Source: Micromonospora sp. WMMA1363 (lineage in GTDB: Bacteria > Actinomycetota > Actinomycetes > Mycobacteriales > Micromonosporaceae). From it: 64,000 nucleotides of DNA. Where the stretch lies: the NCBI RefSeq assembly GCF_030345795.1, contig NZ_JAUALB010000001.1, positions 4,022,001-4,086,000 of the forward strand. The letters are read 5' to 3'. Below the pieces are notes generated by a model, which saw nothing but the letters and a program-made list of their open reading frames with translations, was not told where the DNA came from and made no database searches. Positions 1 to 9,209 of this stretch are shown piece after piece; position 1 is the first letter of the stretch, and every line of letters begins with the position of its first letter. Made by a program: the position numbers and the translations under genes.

Positions 1-31
1 GCACCCCGAACCGGTCATCGGAGGAGAGTCC

Positions 32-1219
32 GTGGATGTTCTAGAGATCCTGCGGGGCAAGGCCAGCCTCAACCTCTTTCCCATCGAGAACAGGCTTTCC
101 CCCCGGGCGAGCGAGGCGCTGTCGAGCGATGCGAACAACCGCTACCCGTACGTCGAGGGACCCGTCACCCACTACGGCGATGTCATGGGGCTCGGCGGCG
201 TGTATGACTACTGCGTCGACCTCGCCAAGGAGTACCTCGGTGCGCAGTATGGCTGCGTGCACTTCCTGTCGGGCCTACACACCATGTACACCGTCATCAC
301 CGCGTTGGTGCCAGCGGGCAGCCGCGTCATGGTGCTCGACCCCGAGGACGGCGGCCACTACGCCACCATCACCATCTGCGAGGGCCTGGGCCACACCGTT
401 TCGCGCCTGCCCTTCGACCGGGACAGCCTGCTGATCGACTACGAGCGGCTCGCCGACCAGCTGCGGCGGGAGCCGGTCGACGCGATCTACCTGGACGCCT
501 CCAGCGTGCTGCGTCTGCCCGACGCCCGGGCCCTGCGCGCGGCGGCGCCGGACACGCTGCTCTTCCTGGACGCCTCACACCTGATGGGTTTGCTCCCCGC
601 CGCTCCGCAGACGACCGTCCTCGACGGCGGGTTCGACACCATCCAGGGGAGCACGCACAAGACCCTGCCAGGCCCCCAGAAGGGCCTGATGGTCACCAAC
701 CGCGAGGACCTCGCCGTCAAGGTAGCGGCACGAATCCCGTACACCGCCTCAAGCTCGCACGCGGCCAATGTGGGCGCGCTGGCCATCACCTTGGAGGAAC
801 TGCTGCCCTGCCGGATCCAGTACGCGCATCAGATCGTCGCCAACGCCCGCGAACTCGCGGGTCGGCTAGCCGAGCGTGGCTTCGGCGTGGCGGGAGAAGC
901 GTTCGGCTGGACGGACACCCACCAGGTGTGGCTGGACATTCCGGCGGAAGTCGGTCCGCACCGGTGGGGCCGGCTACTCACCCACGCGAACGTGCGTAGC
1001 ACCACCGTTCCGCTGCCGAGCAGCAATGGCCTGCCGGCGCTACGGCTGGGCACCCAGGAGCTGACACGAATGGGTATGAAGGAGCAGGAGATGGGTGAGG
1101 TCGCGAGCATCCTCGACCGGATCCTGCTGCGCGGCGAGGACCCCGACTCGGTGGCGGACAGCGTGGCAGCGCTGGTCGCGAAGTTCCCCGATGTGAAATT
1201 CGTTGGCGAGCCGGCGTGA
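32..1219 (+). CDS. Serine hydroxymethyltransferase-like PLP enzyme
   Basis: A 395-residue fold-type I PLP enzyme. The Schiff-base lysine is K210 in the motif GSTHKTLPGPQKG, which closely resembles the STHKTLRGPR motif of serine hydroxymethyltransferase. An N-terminal PYVEGP stretch and the LDASHLMG segment also fit that family. It is slightly shorter than housekeeping SHMT (about 420 residues) and lies at the head of a nucleotide-related cluster, so I infer an aldol, retro-aldol or hydroxymethyl-transfer step on a pathway intermediate rather than bulk one-carbon metabolism. The GTG start is chosen because GGAGGAGAG lies just upstream. A gap of 234 bases separates it from the next gene. It could also be a beta-eliminating lyase or aminotransferase-like enzyme. 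Confidence 0.8.
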   Translation: MDVLEILRGKASLNLFPIENRLSPRASEALSSDANNRYPYVEGPVTHYGDVMGLGGVYDYCVDLAKEYLGAQYGCVHFLSGLHTMYTVITALVPAGSRVMVLDPEDGGHYATITICEGLGHTVSRLPFDRDSLLIDYERLADQLRREPVDAIYLDASSVLRLPDARALRAAAPDTLLFLDASHLMGLLPAAPQTTVLDGGFDTIQGSTHKTLPGPQKGLMVTNREDLAVKVAARIPYTASSSHAANVGALAITLEELLPCRIQYAHQIVANARELAGRLAERGFGVAGEAFGWTDTHQVWLDIPAEVGPHRWGRLLTHANVRSTTVPLPSSNGLPALRLGTQELTRMGMKEQEMGEVASILDRILLRGEDPDSVADSVAALVAKFPDVKFVGEPA

Positions 1220-1453
1220 CTCTTGACAGTTGTCGCTTCGCCGCGCCGTGTCGCACAGCTGGCAACCAGGCGATGTCTTCTTTCCCTCTGGTTTGCATGC
1301 GATGCAGCGAGCTGCCATGCTGGCTGTCCGAATAGGACGGAGCCATTGTCCGGAGTAGATGGTGCAGCTACTGCGGCTGTGACCGTTGACGCCGGAATGC
1401 AACCACTCGGCGTCGGGGGAACTGGCATCCTTCACGGCGCTTGGAGACTGCCC
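1220..1453 (+). other. Intergenic leader before the fused deaminase-dikinase gene
   Basis: No gene is recognised in these 234 bases. The following reading frame stays open back to 1223, but that part has no convincing ribosome site and no family similarity. A TTGACA hexamer at 1223-1228 lacks a good -10 at the right distance. It may hold an internal promoter or a structured leader. Confidence 0.4.
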
Positions 1454-3937
1454 ATGATTCTCACCGGGTCCGAGATCGCGCGAGAGCGCGCCAACGGCCA
1501 CATCACGATCGAGCCGTTCACCCCGGAGCAGGTCAACCCGAACAGCTACAACTTCCGGCTCGGGAAGACCCTGCGTGTCTACCAGCAGACGCGGCTCGAC
1601 GCGCGCCGGACGAACGAGTTCGACGAGATCGAGATCCCGGACGACGGATACGTGCTCGAGCCCGGGCGACTCTATCTGGCGCACACCATCGAGGTGCTCG
1701 GCAGCGAGCACTACGCGCCGACGTTCGCGGCCCGATCCTCGGTGGCCCGGCTCGGGCTCTTCATCAACCTGTCGGCGAGCCTGGGCGACATCGGTTACGT
1801 CGGCCAGTGGACGCTCCAGCTCTACAGCATGAACCGGGTCCGGGTGTACCCGGGCATCAACATCGGTCAGATGATGTGGTGGAAGCCGCGCGGCGAGATC
1901 CTGCTGTACGACGGCAAGTACCAGGGATCGGTCGGCCCGCGGTCCAGCGACATCCACGTGGACTTCGACAAGCAGTTCGCCCGGCAGCGATTCCCCGGGC
2001 TGGGCGCCTCCATCGACGTGGCCGAGGTTGGCCCGAAGTTCGCCGAGCTGGCCCGGTCGAGCCACCAGTTCCGGGTGCCCAACGCGTTCGTGGTACCCGC
2101 CGGCGAGTTCACCGCCGCGCTCACCGACGAGCAGCGCGCCGCGCTGACCGACGTGTTCGTCGACCTACGGGCCACGGTCGGGGCGTTCTTCACCGACTCG
2201 GTGGCGAGGATTCAGAAGGTCGGCGACAACATCCGGCTGCCCGCGGATGCACGTAAACTGCTGCGTGCCCGGCTGGCCGAGATGTTCGGTAACGACAACA
2301 CGGCCCCACTAGCGGTGCGTTCGTCCGGTCTGGACGAGGACACCGACGCGTCCAGCCTGGCCGGCGTACACCAGTCGATCCTTGGCGTGACCGGCGCGGA
2401 CGCGGCGATCACCGCGATCGAGCGGTGCTGGCGGTCCTACTACGAGGCGCCCGCGGTGGCCGCCCGGATCCGGGCCGGCGACTTCGACCCGACGCCGCGG
2501 CTCGCGGTGATCGTGCAGCAGATGGTGCGGCCCACCCTGGCTGGGGTGGCGTTCACCGGTCTGGACGGCGAGGACACGGTGTCCGTCGAGTACGTCGAAG
2601 GGCTCTCCGACGAACTGGTGGCCGGAGTCGCCGTCCCGACCCGGGTCGACCCGGCCACGATCACCGATCAGACCCCCAACGTCGCGGTGCTGCGGGAGGT
2701 CACCGCACTCGTCGAGCGGCTGCGCAGCACCCGTGGGCAGGACGTGGACGTGGAGTGGGCGGCGGACGCCGCCGGAGTGCACCTGATCCAGGTGCGCCCG
2801 CTGACCGCCAGCCGCACCCTGACCAGGAGCAGCGTCGAACCGCTGGTCCAGGCGTACAGCCTGTACTTCGACGAGCTACCCGCCTCGTTCCACCTGGGTG
2901 AGGTGGTCGCGGTATACGCCGGCTACGTGGCCAAGCGTGGCCCGGCACACCGGATGGCGCACGACAACGGCGTTTCCACCGGCGCCGGGTGGGTGCTCCA
3001 GTTCAACGGTCGCGGCCTGCACGACCCGGCCACCGCGGCGACGCTGCGCGAAACCCTGAGCGGCGGCTCCGACGAGTGCGTCCTGGACTTCGGCGACACC
3101 CTGCGGCAGATCGTGGTGCCCAAGGACGAAGTGCTGGACAACCTGGTCGCCACCACCGGCGCGAAGGCGGACGGCATCGCGCTGCACGCCGTGGTGGTCC
3201 GCGACTTCATCCGCGGCCGGCTCGGCGTGATCTCCCGCCTGGCCGGTGACGACGGGCTGGTCGTGGAGTACACCCCACACGGCCTGATGGCGTTGAACCG
3301 GGGCATCGCGGGCGGCGAGACGATCATGGTCGGCGACGTCACGAAGGGCTTCGACGGGGACGGCAACATCCGAATGGCGCCGACCGGCGAGGTGCTGCGA
3401 CCACACCTGGACCAGATCGCCCGGTTCACCACGGCGATGCACGCGAAACTCGGCCCGGTGACCCTGGAGTGGGTGTTCGAGGGTGACCGGCTCTACTTCG
3501 TCGACCACTCGGTCCTCGGCGGGCACGACGCGATCTCGGTGGCGCACGGCGAAGTGTGCATCTCACCCGGTACCGCCCAGGGGCCGCTGCTGCGCCTGGA
3601 CGACGACGACCTGCTACGCCGGCTCTCCATCGGTCCCGCGGTGAGCATCGACAAGTCGCAGGACGTGAGCGAACACGAAGGTCTCGCCCGGATCCTGGAC
3701 CGGGTCAAGGCGTACGACCGGAAGCCGATCGTGACGGCGGCCTGCCCGTACGCGGTGCTCAGCGTCCTCATCGGTCACGTCGCCGGGTTCGTCTTCGACC
3801 AGGGCTCCGCTCTGGGCCACCTGGCGATCCTGCTGCGCGAGGCGGGTGTGCCCGCCGTCGCCGCCGTCGACGTGACGGGAGACGAGGCAGTGATCAGCGA
3901 TGGCACGATCACCACGACCGGCCGCAAGGGGGAATGA
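1454..3937 (+). CDS. dCTP-deaminase-like domain fused to a PEP-synthase/dikinase-type phosphotransferase
   Basis: An 827-residue two-part protein. Residues 1-175 match the dCTP deaminase/dUTPase trimer fold, with RSSVARLGL at 94-102 and YDGKYQGS near 156. The position of the catalytic glutamate in the WTLE motif is glutamine (Q122), so deamination by this domain alone is doubtful. The remainder resembles pyruvate phosphate dikinase, PEP synthase and rifampicin phosphotransferase: an ATP-grasp part (AVRSSGLDEDTDASSLAG; later DVEWAADAAGVHLIQVRPL) and a C-terminal phosphohistidine swivelling domain (ALGHLAILLREAGVPAV). I infer transfer of a phosphate from ATP, via histidine, to a substrate recognised by the nucleotide-binding domain. 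The ATG start follows a GGAG; the reading frame is open upstream. The stop overlaps the next start (ATGA). Confidence 0.8.
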   Translation: MILTGSEIARERANGHITIEPFTPEQVNPNSYNFRLGKTLRVYQQTRLDARRTNEFDEIEIPDDGYVLEPGRLYLAHTIEVLGSEHYAPTFAARSSVARLGLFINLSASLGDIGYVGQWTLQLYSMNRVRVYPGINIGQMMWWKPRGEILLYDGKYQGSVGPRSSDIHVDFDKQFARQRFPGLGASIDVAEVGPKFAELARSSHQFRVPNAFVVPAGEFTAALTDEQRAALTDVFVDLRATVGAFFTDSVARIQKVGDNIRLPADARKLLRARLAEMFGNDNTAPLAVRSSGLDEDTDASSLAGVHQSILGVTGADAAITAIERCWRSYYEAPAVAARIRAGDFDPTPRLAVIVQQMVRPTLAGVAFTGLDGEDTVSVEYVEGLSDELVAGVAVPTRVDPATITDQTPNVAVLREVTALVERLRSTRGQDVDVEWAADAAGVHLIQVRPLTASRTLTRSSVEPLVQAYSLYFDELPASFHLGEVVAVYAGYVAKRGPAHRMAHDNGVSTGAGWVLQFNGRGLHDPATAATLRETLSGGSDECVLDFGDTLRQIVVPKDEVLDNLVATTGAKADGIALHAVVVRDFIRGRLGVISRLAGDDGLVVEYTPHGLMALNRGIAGGETIMVGDVTKGFDGDGNIRMAPTGEVLRPHLDQIARFTTAMHAKLGPVTLEWVFEGDRLYFVDHSVLGGHDAISVAHGEVCISPGTAQGPLLRLDDDDLLRRLSIGPAVSIDKSQDVSEHEGLARILDRVKAYDRKPIVTAACPYAVLSVLIGHVAGFVFDQGSALGHLAILLREAGVPAVAAVDVTGDEAVISDGTITTTGRKGE

Positions 3938-5163
3938 GAGTGTTTTCCGGCGCCGCACCGGGCCGTACGGCCTCGCTCGTTCTTGGCGGGTTGCACCTGC
4001 TCAACGGCACCGCCCCGCTAACCGGGTCGGATCCGGTGGTGCTGGTGCCGCTGCCCGCACCGGTGGAGTCCGACTTCCCCAGCAACACGATCGTGCTCCG
4101 ATGGGACACGATCGGTCCGGTCGACCTGCTGTCCCGCACGGTGGACGGGAGCCGCACCGGCAGCGCGAAGGCGGACGGCACGCAACTGTTCCCGGGCATG
4201 CTCCCGGGCGCGGCGGTGCGCGCGGCGGTGGCCGAGGTGTCCGGCACCGGCGGCCCGCTGGTGCCGCTGTTCTACGTGACCGTGGACGGCGACCGGGCGC
4301 ACGTGTACAGCCAGATCCGGTTCCTGGCCGAGGACGCCTGCTTCATCCGGATCACCCCGGACGCGGTCGCCGCCGACGTGGCCGCGCTGGGCTGGCTGGC
4401 CGACGCGGTCCGTCTGCATGCCGAGCAGTTCCTGTTCCTCAACAACCACCAGCGCTACTACCGCAAGTGCTTCAGCGGCAAGGAGCTGGAGTACAAGTAC
4501 ACGCTGCGGCCCCCGGTGGACAGTTGGACGCTGACCGTCGAACTGTACGAGCGGCTGCGCGCCGGATCGCTTCCCGACTACGTGATGGAGTACCGCGACG
4601 AGTTCCAGGCCTGGGACTACCTCAACCACCTGTTCGAGGTCACCGGACCGACCGAGGCGGAACGCGGCTACGCCTCGTTCATCCCGACCACCGACGGCAA
4701 GCACCTGGTCAAGCGCAAGTGGTACGCGGAGGACACGTTCGAGCGCCGGGAGACCCACACGTACGGGCTCGACCTGGCCGACGACGGCGGGTTCGAGCGG
4801 TACGTCCGCGAGGAGCTGAAAGTCACCGCCGTCCGGCTGCCCTCGTTCCGGCGGGTCCGGTACGACGTCAACTTCGAGTCGGTACGCACCGGCCACGTGT
4901 ACGGCATATTCTTCGACCACTGCTCCCTGGTCGACGCGCGTACGGTGACGCTCAACCAGTGCGAGCTGGAATACCTACGCAGCCGTACCGCGATCGAGCC
5001 GAACGAGGCCGAGGTGCTCGCCGAGATCGCCGAGATCGCCGAGTGGCTCGAGTCGTTCCTGCGCGCCCACGACCTGAACGCCGAGCGCGGCTTCTACTCG
5101 AAGCGGACCTTCCTCAAGGACGCCGTGGCAGCCCGGCCCGAGCTGGCTCGGACGGTCGGCTGA
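3934..5163 (+). CDS. Unknown protein with possible CYTH (triphosphate tunnel) domain
   Basis: A 409-residue protein I do not recognise with certainty. Residues 184-188 read ELEYK, an exact ExExK motif of CYTH/triphosphate tunnel metalloenzymes. Alternating charged strands follow (VKRKWYAEDTF, ERRETHTYG, VNFESVRTGHVYG), ending in a second acidic strand (CELEYLRSRT), as expected of an eight-strand tunnel. The first 170 residues have no recognised domain. If the assignment is right, it would bind or hydrolyse a triphosphate-bearing organic substrate, which fits its nucleotide-handling neighbours. The ATG start overlaps the previous stop (ATGA) behind AAGGGGG, indicating translational coupling. 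The domain call is tentative. Confidence 0.55.
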   Translation: MRVFSGAAPGRTASLVLGGLHLLNGTAPLTGSDPVVLVPLPAPVESDFPSNTIVLRWDTIGPVDLLSRTVDGSRTGSAKADGTQLFPGMLPGAAVRAAVAEVSGTGGPLVPLFYVTVDGDRAHVYSQIRFLAEDACFIRITPDAVAADVAALGWLADAVRLHAEQFLFLNNHQRYYRKCFSGKELEYKYTLRPPVDSWTLTVELYERLRAGSLPDYVMEYRDEFQAWDYLNHLFEVTGPTEAERGYASFIPTTDGKHLVKRKWYAEDTFERRETHTYGLDLADDGGFERYVREELKVTAVRLPSFRRVRYDVNFESVRTGHVYGIFFDHCSLVDARTVTLNQCELEYLRSRTAIEPNEAEVLAEIAEIAEWLESFLRAHDLNAERGFYSKRTFLKDAVAARPELARTVG

Positions 5164-5939
5164 TGGCGGCGGTACGCGCGGTCCTACTCGACCTGGAAGG
5201 CACCCTGTACACCAACGAGCAGGTGCTCGACGGGGCCGTCGAGGCGGTCGCCGAGCTGCGGAAACTCGGCCTGGGCGTCCGGTTCCTGACGAACACCGAC
5301 TCCAAGCCGGCCGATCGGATCCGCGGGGAGTTGGCCGGCTACGGGCTGACGGTCGCCGCGGCGGAGCTGTTCACCCCGGTGGTGGCCGCCGAACGGCTGC
5401 TCACCGCGGCGGGCGCCCGGACGTGCGCGCTGCTGTCGAAGGAGCTGCTCGAGCTGATGCCGACGGTGGTCGCCGAGGGACCGCACACGCACGTGCTGAT
5501 CGGTGACTGCCGGGAGACACTGGACTACGCGATGCTGGACGAGGCGTTCCGGGCGGTCCGCGGCGGTGCGGAGCTGCTCGCGTTGCAGCGCGGCCGGTAC
5601 TTCAAGCGCGCCGACGGCGACCACATCGACACCGGCGCGGTGGTCGCGGCGATCGAGTACTCGTCCGGCGTCACCGCCCGCGTGCTGGGCAAGCCGGCCG
5701 CGGACTTCTTCCGGTTGGCCGCCGCGTCGCTGGGCGTCGATGCGGCGGAGTGCGTGGTGGTCGGCGACGACGCCACCACGGATGTCGCCGGTGGGCGGGC
5801 CGCGGGTCTGCGCACCGTGCAGGTGCGCACCGGCAAGTTCGCCGACCAGCGCGCGGAGGGCCGCACCGGGGACGCCGACCATGAGGTCCACTCGGTGGCC
5901 GGGGTGCCCGCGCTGCTGCGGAGGCTGACCGCCGGATGA
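5163..5939 (+). CDS. HAD-superfamily (IIA, LHPP/NagD-like) phosphatase
   Basis: A 258-residue haloacid-dehalogenase hydrolase. Motif I is DLEGTL with nucleophile D10 and glutamate at the second position (E12 instead of Asp), as seen in some subfamily IIA members. Motif II is FLTNTDS, motif III the lysine in GKPAADFF, motif IV VVGDDATTDVAGG. The cap between motifs II and III matches the C2/IIA type. A likely role is dephosphorylation of a phosphorylated intermediate of the cluster pathway. Start and previous stop share one base (TGATG); its own stop overlaps the next ATG. HAD substrate cannot be read from sequence. Confidence 0.8.
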   Translation: MAAVRAVLLDLEGTLYTNEQVLDGAVEAVAELRKLGLGVRFLTNTDSKPADRIRGELAGYGLTVAAAELFTPVVAAERLLTAAGARTCALLSKELLELMPTVVAEGPHTHVLIGDCRETLDYAMLDEAFRAVRGGAELLALQRGRYFKRADGDHIDTGAVVAAIEYSSGVTARVLGKPAADFFRLAAASLGVDAAECVVVGDDATTDVAGGRAAGLRTVQVRTGKFADQRAEGRTGDADHEVHSVAGVPALLRRLTAG

Positions 5940-8632
5940 CGGTGTACTGGGTGGTGTGGGACGCCGCCGCGCACTGGGTGGTCAGCCGGCTCGAACAGCA
6001 GGACGTACTGCCGGCGGTGCGCCGGATGCGCGAACGCGGGCAGCTGGCCGCGGCCCGCCCCGCGCGTCCGAACTGTCAGACCCCGCCATCGCTGGCCACG
6101 CTGTTCACCGGCACCTGGCCCGCCGAGCACGGCGTCACCGGATACACCGTGCCGGGTGCCGGGCGGGGCGGACCGGGCAGCCACCTCAGCGGGTTCGCTC
6201 CGCGGTTCCCTGCCGTGCCTCCGGTGTGGGAGACGCTCGGGGCGCGTGGCGCGTACGTGCACGTGCCGTGGGTCTTCGACGGCGCGGACGCGGTCGCCGC
6301 GCACGTGGACGCGGCGGTCGAGGCGTACAGCCGCCGCACGGTCCGGCACACGGCGACGGAGGTCGAGCCGGGGCCGGCCCGGGAGTGGCTGATCGGGCCG
6401 CATCCGGTCACGGTCGAGGCGACCGGCGACGGGGTGCGGGTGACGGGCCACGGCGAGGTGTGGCTGACCGTGGGCGGCGGCTGGCAACCGCTGTGGCTGA
6501 CCGGCGACCGGATCGGTACGTGGGCGGCCTGCGCCCGGTCCGGTGACCGGCTGCTGCTGGTGCACACCGGGGTGTGGCGTCCCCGGTACGGCGGGGCGGA
6601 TCCGGCGCTGCTCGACCGCATGCGCGACTGCCCGCCGTTCGCCGGGGAGGGAGTCGGCCCGCTGTACCGGGCCGGCCTGTTCGGTGACCGGCTCGCCGAC
6701 GGCGGCGACGGCACGGCCGAGGAGTTCTTCCTGTCCTCGGTGGAGTGCGCGGTCCGCTCGTTCGGCGCGGTCACCGACGCGGTGTTGGCCGGGCACGACG
6801 CCGAGCTCGTGGTGATCTACCTGCCGATGACCGACGACGTCGGGCACGAGATGCTCGGCTTCTGCGACGAGCGCAGCGCGGCGTACCGGCCGGACATCAC
6901 CGAGCGGATCTGGTCGCTGGTCGGCCACTGCTACCGGTGGTCGGACGAGATCCTCGGCCGGGTGCTGGACGCCGCCGGACCGGACGACTCGGTGGTGCTC
7001 GGCGCGGATCACGGCATGGTCGGCAGCGCGTACCTGGTGCACGTGAACGACCAGTTGGTGACGGCCGGCCTGGCGGTCACCGGCGCGGACGGCGAGGTGG
7101 ACCCGGACCGCTCCGCGGCGTTCTACCACCCGGCGAACAACGGTGCGCTGTACGCCACCGGGGACGGGTTGCTGCCCCGGGCCAAGGCCGCGCTGCGCGA
7201 GTTGCCCGTACCGATGCGGTTTCTGGATCCGGACGGCCGGCCGCTCGCGGACGGTGAGACGGGTGACCCGCGGGTGACGTTCGTGGCCCTGCACGACGAC
7301 TACCAGCCGACCGCGGCCGTGGCCGGTGCACCGCCGTACGTCCGGCCGCTGCACAAAGTCGGCGCGCACGTGGTCTGGACCGGTTCGGACCGGCTGCACG
7401 CGATCCATGCGGCGGTCGGGCCGGACATCGTCGCCGGGTCAGCACCCGGCCTCATCGACAACACGGCACCCGCGCGGCTGGTTCACCGCCAGGTGACCGC
7501 ACGCGCTGCAATCCCACGACGAAGGTTGTCCTTGATGCCCGTCTTCCCGCATGCCCTCTCGCCGCAGGAGCTGACGGCTCGGCGCTACGAGCACGTCCGC
7601 ACCTTTCTCGCCGGCCGCGACCTGAACCCGGGCTGGTTGTCCGGGCTGATGCACGAACGGGTCGGCCCCGGCCGGTTGCTGCTCACCAGCTCACCGGTGC
7701 ACGGGCTGGCCAACCCGACCAGCGACCTGGACTTCATCCGGATCCAGCCGGACCCGATCGACGGGCCCCGGATCTCCACGAAGATCTTCGAAGACGGCCA
7801 CCATCTGGAGGTGGTGAGCTTCGCCGAAGGCGAGCTGACGTCCAATCTCGACGAGCTCGACCGGCTCGCGGCGCTGCCGCCGGGGCAGACCGTGGAGGGT
7901 ATCCGCGGCTGGGACAAGAAGCGTGAGCCACGCCGCAAGCAGACCGAGCGGATCGTCAACGGCATCACCATGGACGGCACCGCGCCCTACCTGCCGTGGC
8001 TGCCCGCGCTGGCCACGGTGTGGAGTCGGCACTCGCTGCACCTGGCGCTGGAGCAGGCCGCGTACGCGGCGCTGGCCGAGGCCGCCGGCGAGCCCCGGGG
8101 CCGGGTCGGTTACGCGTACAACACCCTGCTGCACCTGATGGACGCGCTGCTCTCCCACCATGGTGACGTCTACACCACGCGCAAGTGGTACGTGCTGCGC
8201 TGGACCCGCCTGGTCGCCGACGGCCGCTGGCGGGACGCCCGGGTGCAGGCGGTCGCCACCACGCTGGAGAGCCTGCGCAAGTCGGTGGCCGCCGCGCTCG
8301 AACCGGCCGCCGCGACCCGTCCGCTGGCCGGCGAGTACGTGTCGCTCGCGCTGGACGTGGCCCGCGCCACCGGCACCGTGACCGGCGTCGAGGTGCGCGC
8401 CGAGGCCGGCGGCAACCTGATGCCGTTTCTGCCGGGTGCCACCGTGCTGATCGGCGACGGCTCCGGTGTGGTGCTGCCCGACGCGTCCACGCTGCCGCTG
8501 ACCGACAGTCCCGCGGATCTCGCCGACCTAGCCGGGCTGGACTGCCGGGAAGCCGGCACCCTGCTGCGCGCGCTGCGGGCCGGCGTCACGCGCCTTCGCA
8601 TCACGTACCGCGACGAGGAGACGGCAGCATGA
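5936..8632 (+). CDS. Alkaline-phosphatase-superfamily phosphodiesterase fused to a nucleotidyltransferase-like domain
   Basis: An 898-residue fusion. Residues 1-500 belong to the type I phosphodiesterase/nucleotide pyrophosphatase group of the alkaline phosphatase superfamily: a nucleophile region TPPSLATLFTGTWPAEHG (about 48-65), DDVGHE near 299 and GADHGM near 356, so the metal-binding set seems complete. After a linker the second half carries SSPVHGLANPTSDLDF (about 584-599), a polymerase-beta-type nucleotidyltransferase signature with the D-x-D pair. An internal ATG at about 7534 starts the second half, but no stop separates the two. Such a pair could add and remove a nucleotidyl group. 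Start and stop both sit in ATGA overlaps. I know no characterised enzyme with this architecture. Confidence 0.75.
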   Translation: MTVYWVVWDAAAHWVVSRLEQQDVLPAVRRMRERGQLAAARPARPNCQTPPSLATLFTGTWPAEHGVTGYTVPGAGRGGPGSHLSGFAPRFPAVPPVWETLGARGAYVHVPWVFDGADAVAAHVDAAVEAYSRRTVRHTATEVEPGPAREWLIGPHPVTVEATGDGVRVTGHGEVWLTVGGGWQPLWLTGDRIGTWAACARSGDRLLLVHTGVWRPRYGGADPALLDRMRDCPPFAGEGVGPLYRAGLFGDRLADGGDGTAEEFFLSSVECAVRSFGAVTDAVLAGHDAELVVIYLPMTDDVGHEMLGFCDERSAAYRPDITERIWSLVGHCYRWSDEILGRVLDAAGPDDSVVLGADHGMVGSAYLVHVNDQLVTAGLAVTGADGEVDPDRSAAFYHPANNGALYATGDGLLPRAKAALRELPVPMRFLDPDGRPLADGETGDPRVTFVALHDDYQPTAAVAGAPPYVRPLHKVGAHVVWTGSDRLHAIHAAVGPDIVAGSAPGLIDNTAPARLVHRQVTARAAIPRRRLSLMPVFPHALSPQELTARRYEHVRTFLAGRDLNPGWLSGLMHERVGPGRLLLTSSPVHGLANPTSDLDFIRIQPDPIDGPRISTKIFEDGHHLEVVSFAEGELTSNLDELDRLAALPPGQTVEGIRGWDKKREPRRKQTERIVNGITMDGTAPYLPWLPALATVWSRHSLHLALEQAAYAALAEAAGEPRGRVGYAYNTLLHLMDALLSHHGDVYTTRKWYVLRWTRLVADGRWRDARVQAVATTLESLRKSVAAALEPAAATRPLAGEYVSLALDVARATGTVTGVEVRAEAGGNLMPFLPGATVLIGDGSGVVLPDASTLPLTDSPADLADLAGLDCREAGTLLRALRAGVTRLRITYRDEETAA

Positions 8633-9195
8633 CCGACACCACCACCACCACGACGGCAGCGGCGGCCGGGATCACCGTGTTCCCCTCGGTGCGCGCGGGC
8701 CACGCCATGCCGAGTCAGGCGGCCGTCGAGTCCTGGGTGCAGGCCGCCTGGCTGATGCTGGCCGAGGGACGGGCGTACATCGAGGACCTGGCGGGCGGCG
8801 CCGACCAGCCGCAGATGCGGCAGGCGGCCAAGCTGCGCCTGTTGGAGCAGCTGCTCGACGTCGATCACCGGTTGGCCGGACGGCAGCCGGTCGACGACGC
8901 GCACTGCCTCGCGCTGGCGCTGGAGTACGGCATGCACGAGGTGATGGACGCGACCGGTCCGCAGCTCGCCGCGGTGTTCGCGCTCGATGAGGAGTTCGGC
9001 GGTGACAGCTGCCGGGTGGACGGCATCTACCTGCTGTGGGAGCGGCTGCTCGACGGCTTCCCGGGCGAACTGCCGGACCGTCTGGTCGCCGAGGGGCAGC
9101 GGGACATGCTGCGCACCATGCGGGTCTGGGCCCGGCTGGCCCGCGAAGCCGGTCTGGACATCGGCTTCCTCACGTCGTCGATCAAGGCCGCCTGA
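8629..9195 (+). CDS. Unknown small protein of the cluster
   Basis: A 188-residue, mostly helical protein with a low-complexity threonine/alanine N-terminus. I do not recognise a family. It has no membrane segment and no obvious catalytic motif; the middle is rich in Leu, Ala, Asp and Glu and ends in a helix-rich segment (DMLRTMRVWARLAREAG). The start overlaps the stop of the phosphodiesterase fusion (ATGA) and the stop is 14 bases before the next start, so it is surely co-translated. It might be a partner or chaperone for the preceding fusion. Confidence 0.7.
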   Translation: MTDTTTTTTAAAAGITVFPSVRAGHAMPSQAAVESWVQAAWLMLAEGRAYIEDLAGGADQPQMRQAAKLRLLEQLLDVDHRLAGRQPVDDAHCLALALEYGMHEVMDATGPQLAAVFALDEEFGGDSCRVDGIYLLWERLLDGFPGELPDRLVAEGQRDMLRTMRVWARLAREAGLDIGFLTSSIKAA

Positions 9196-9209
9196 GAGGA
9201 GGAACCGAC

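Noticed and set aside
1223..1252. TTGACA hexamer as a promoter of the fusion gene
   Set aside because: No acceptable -10 hexamer follows at 16-19 bases.
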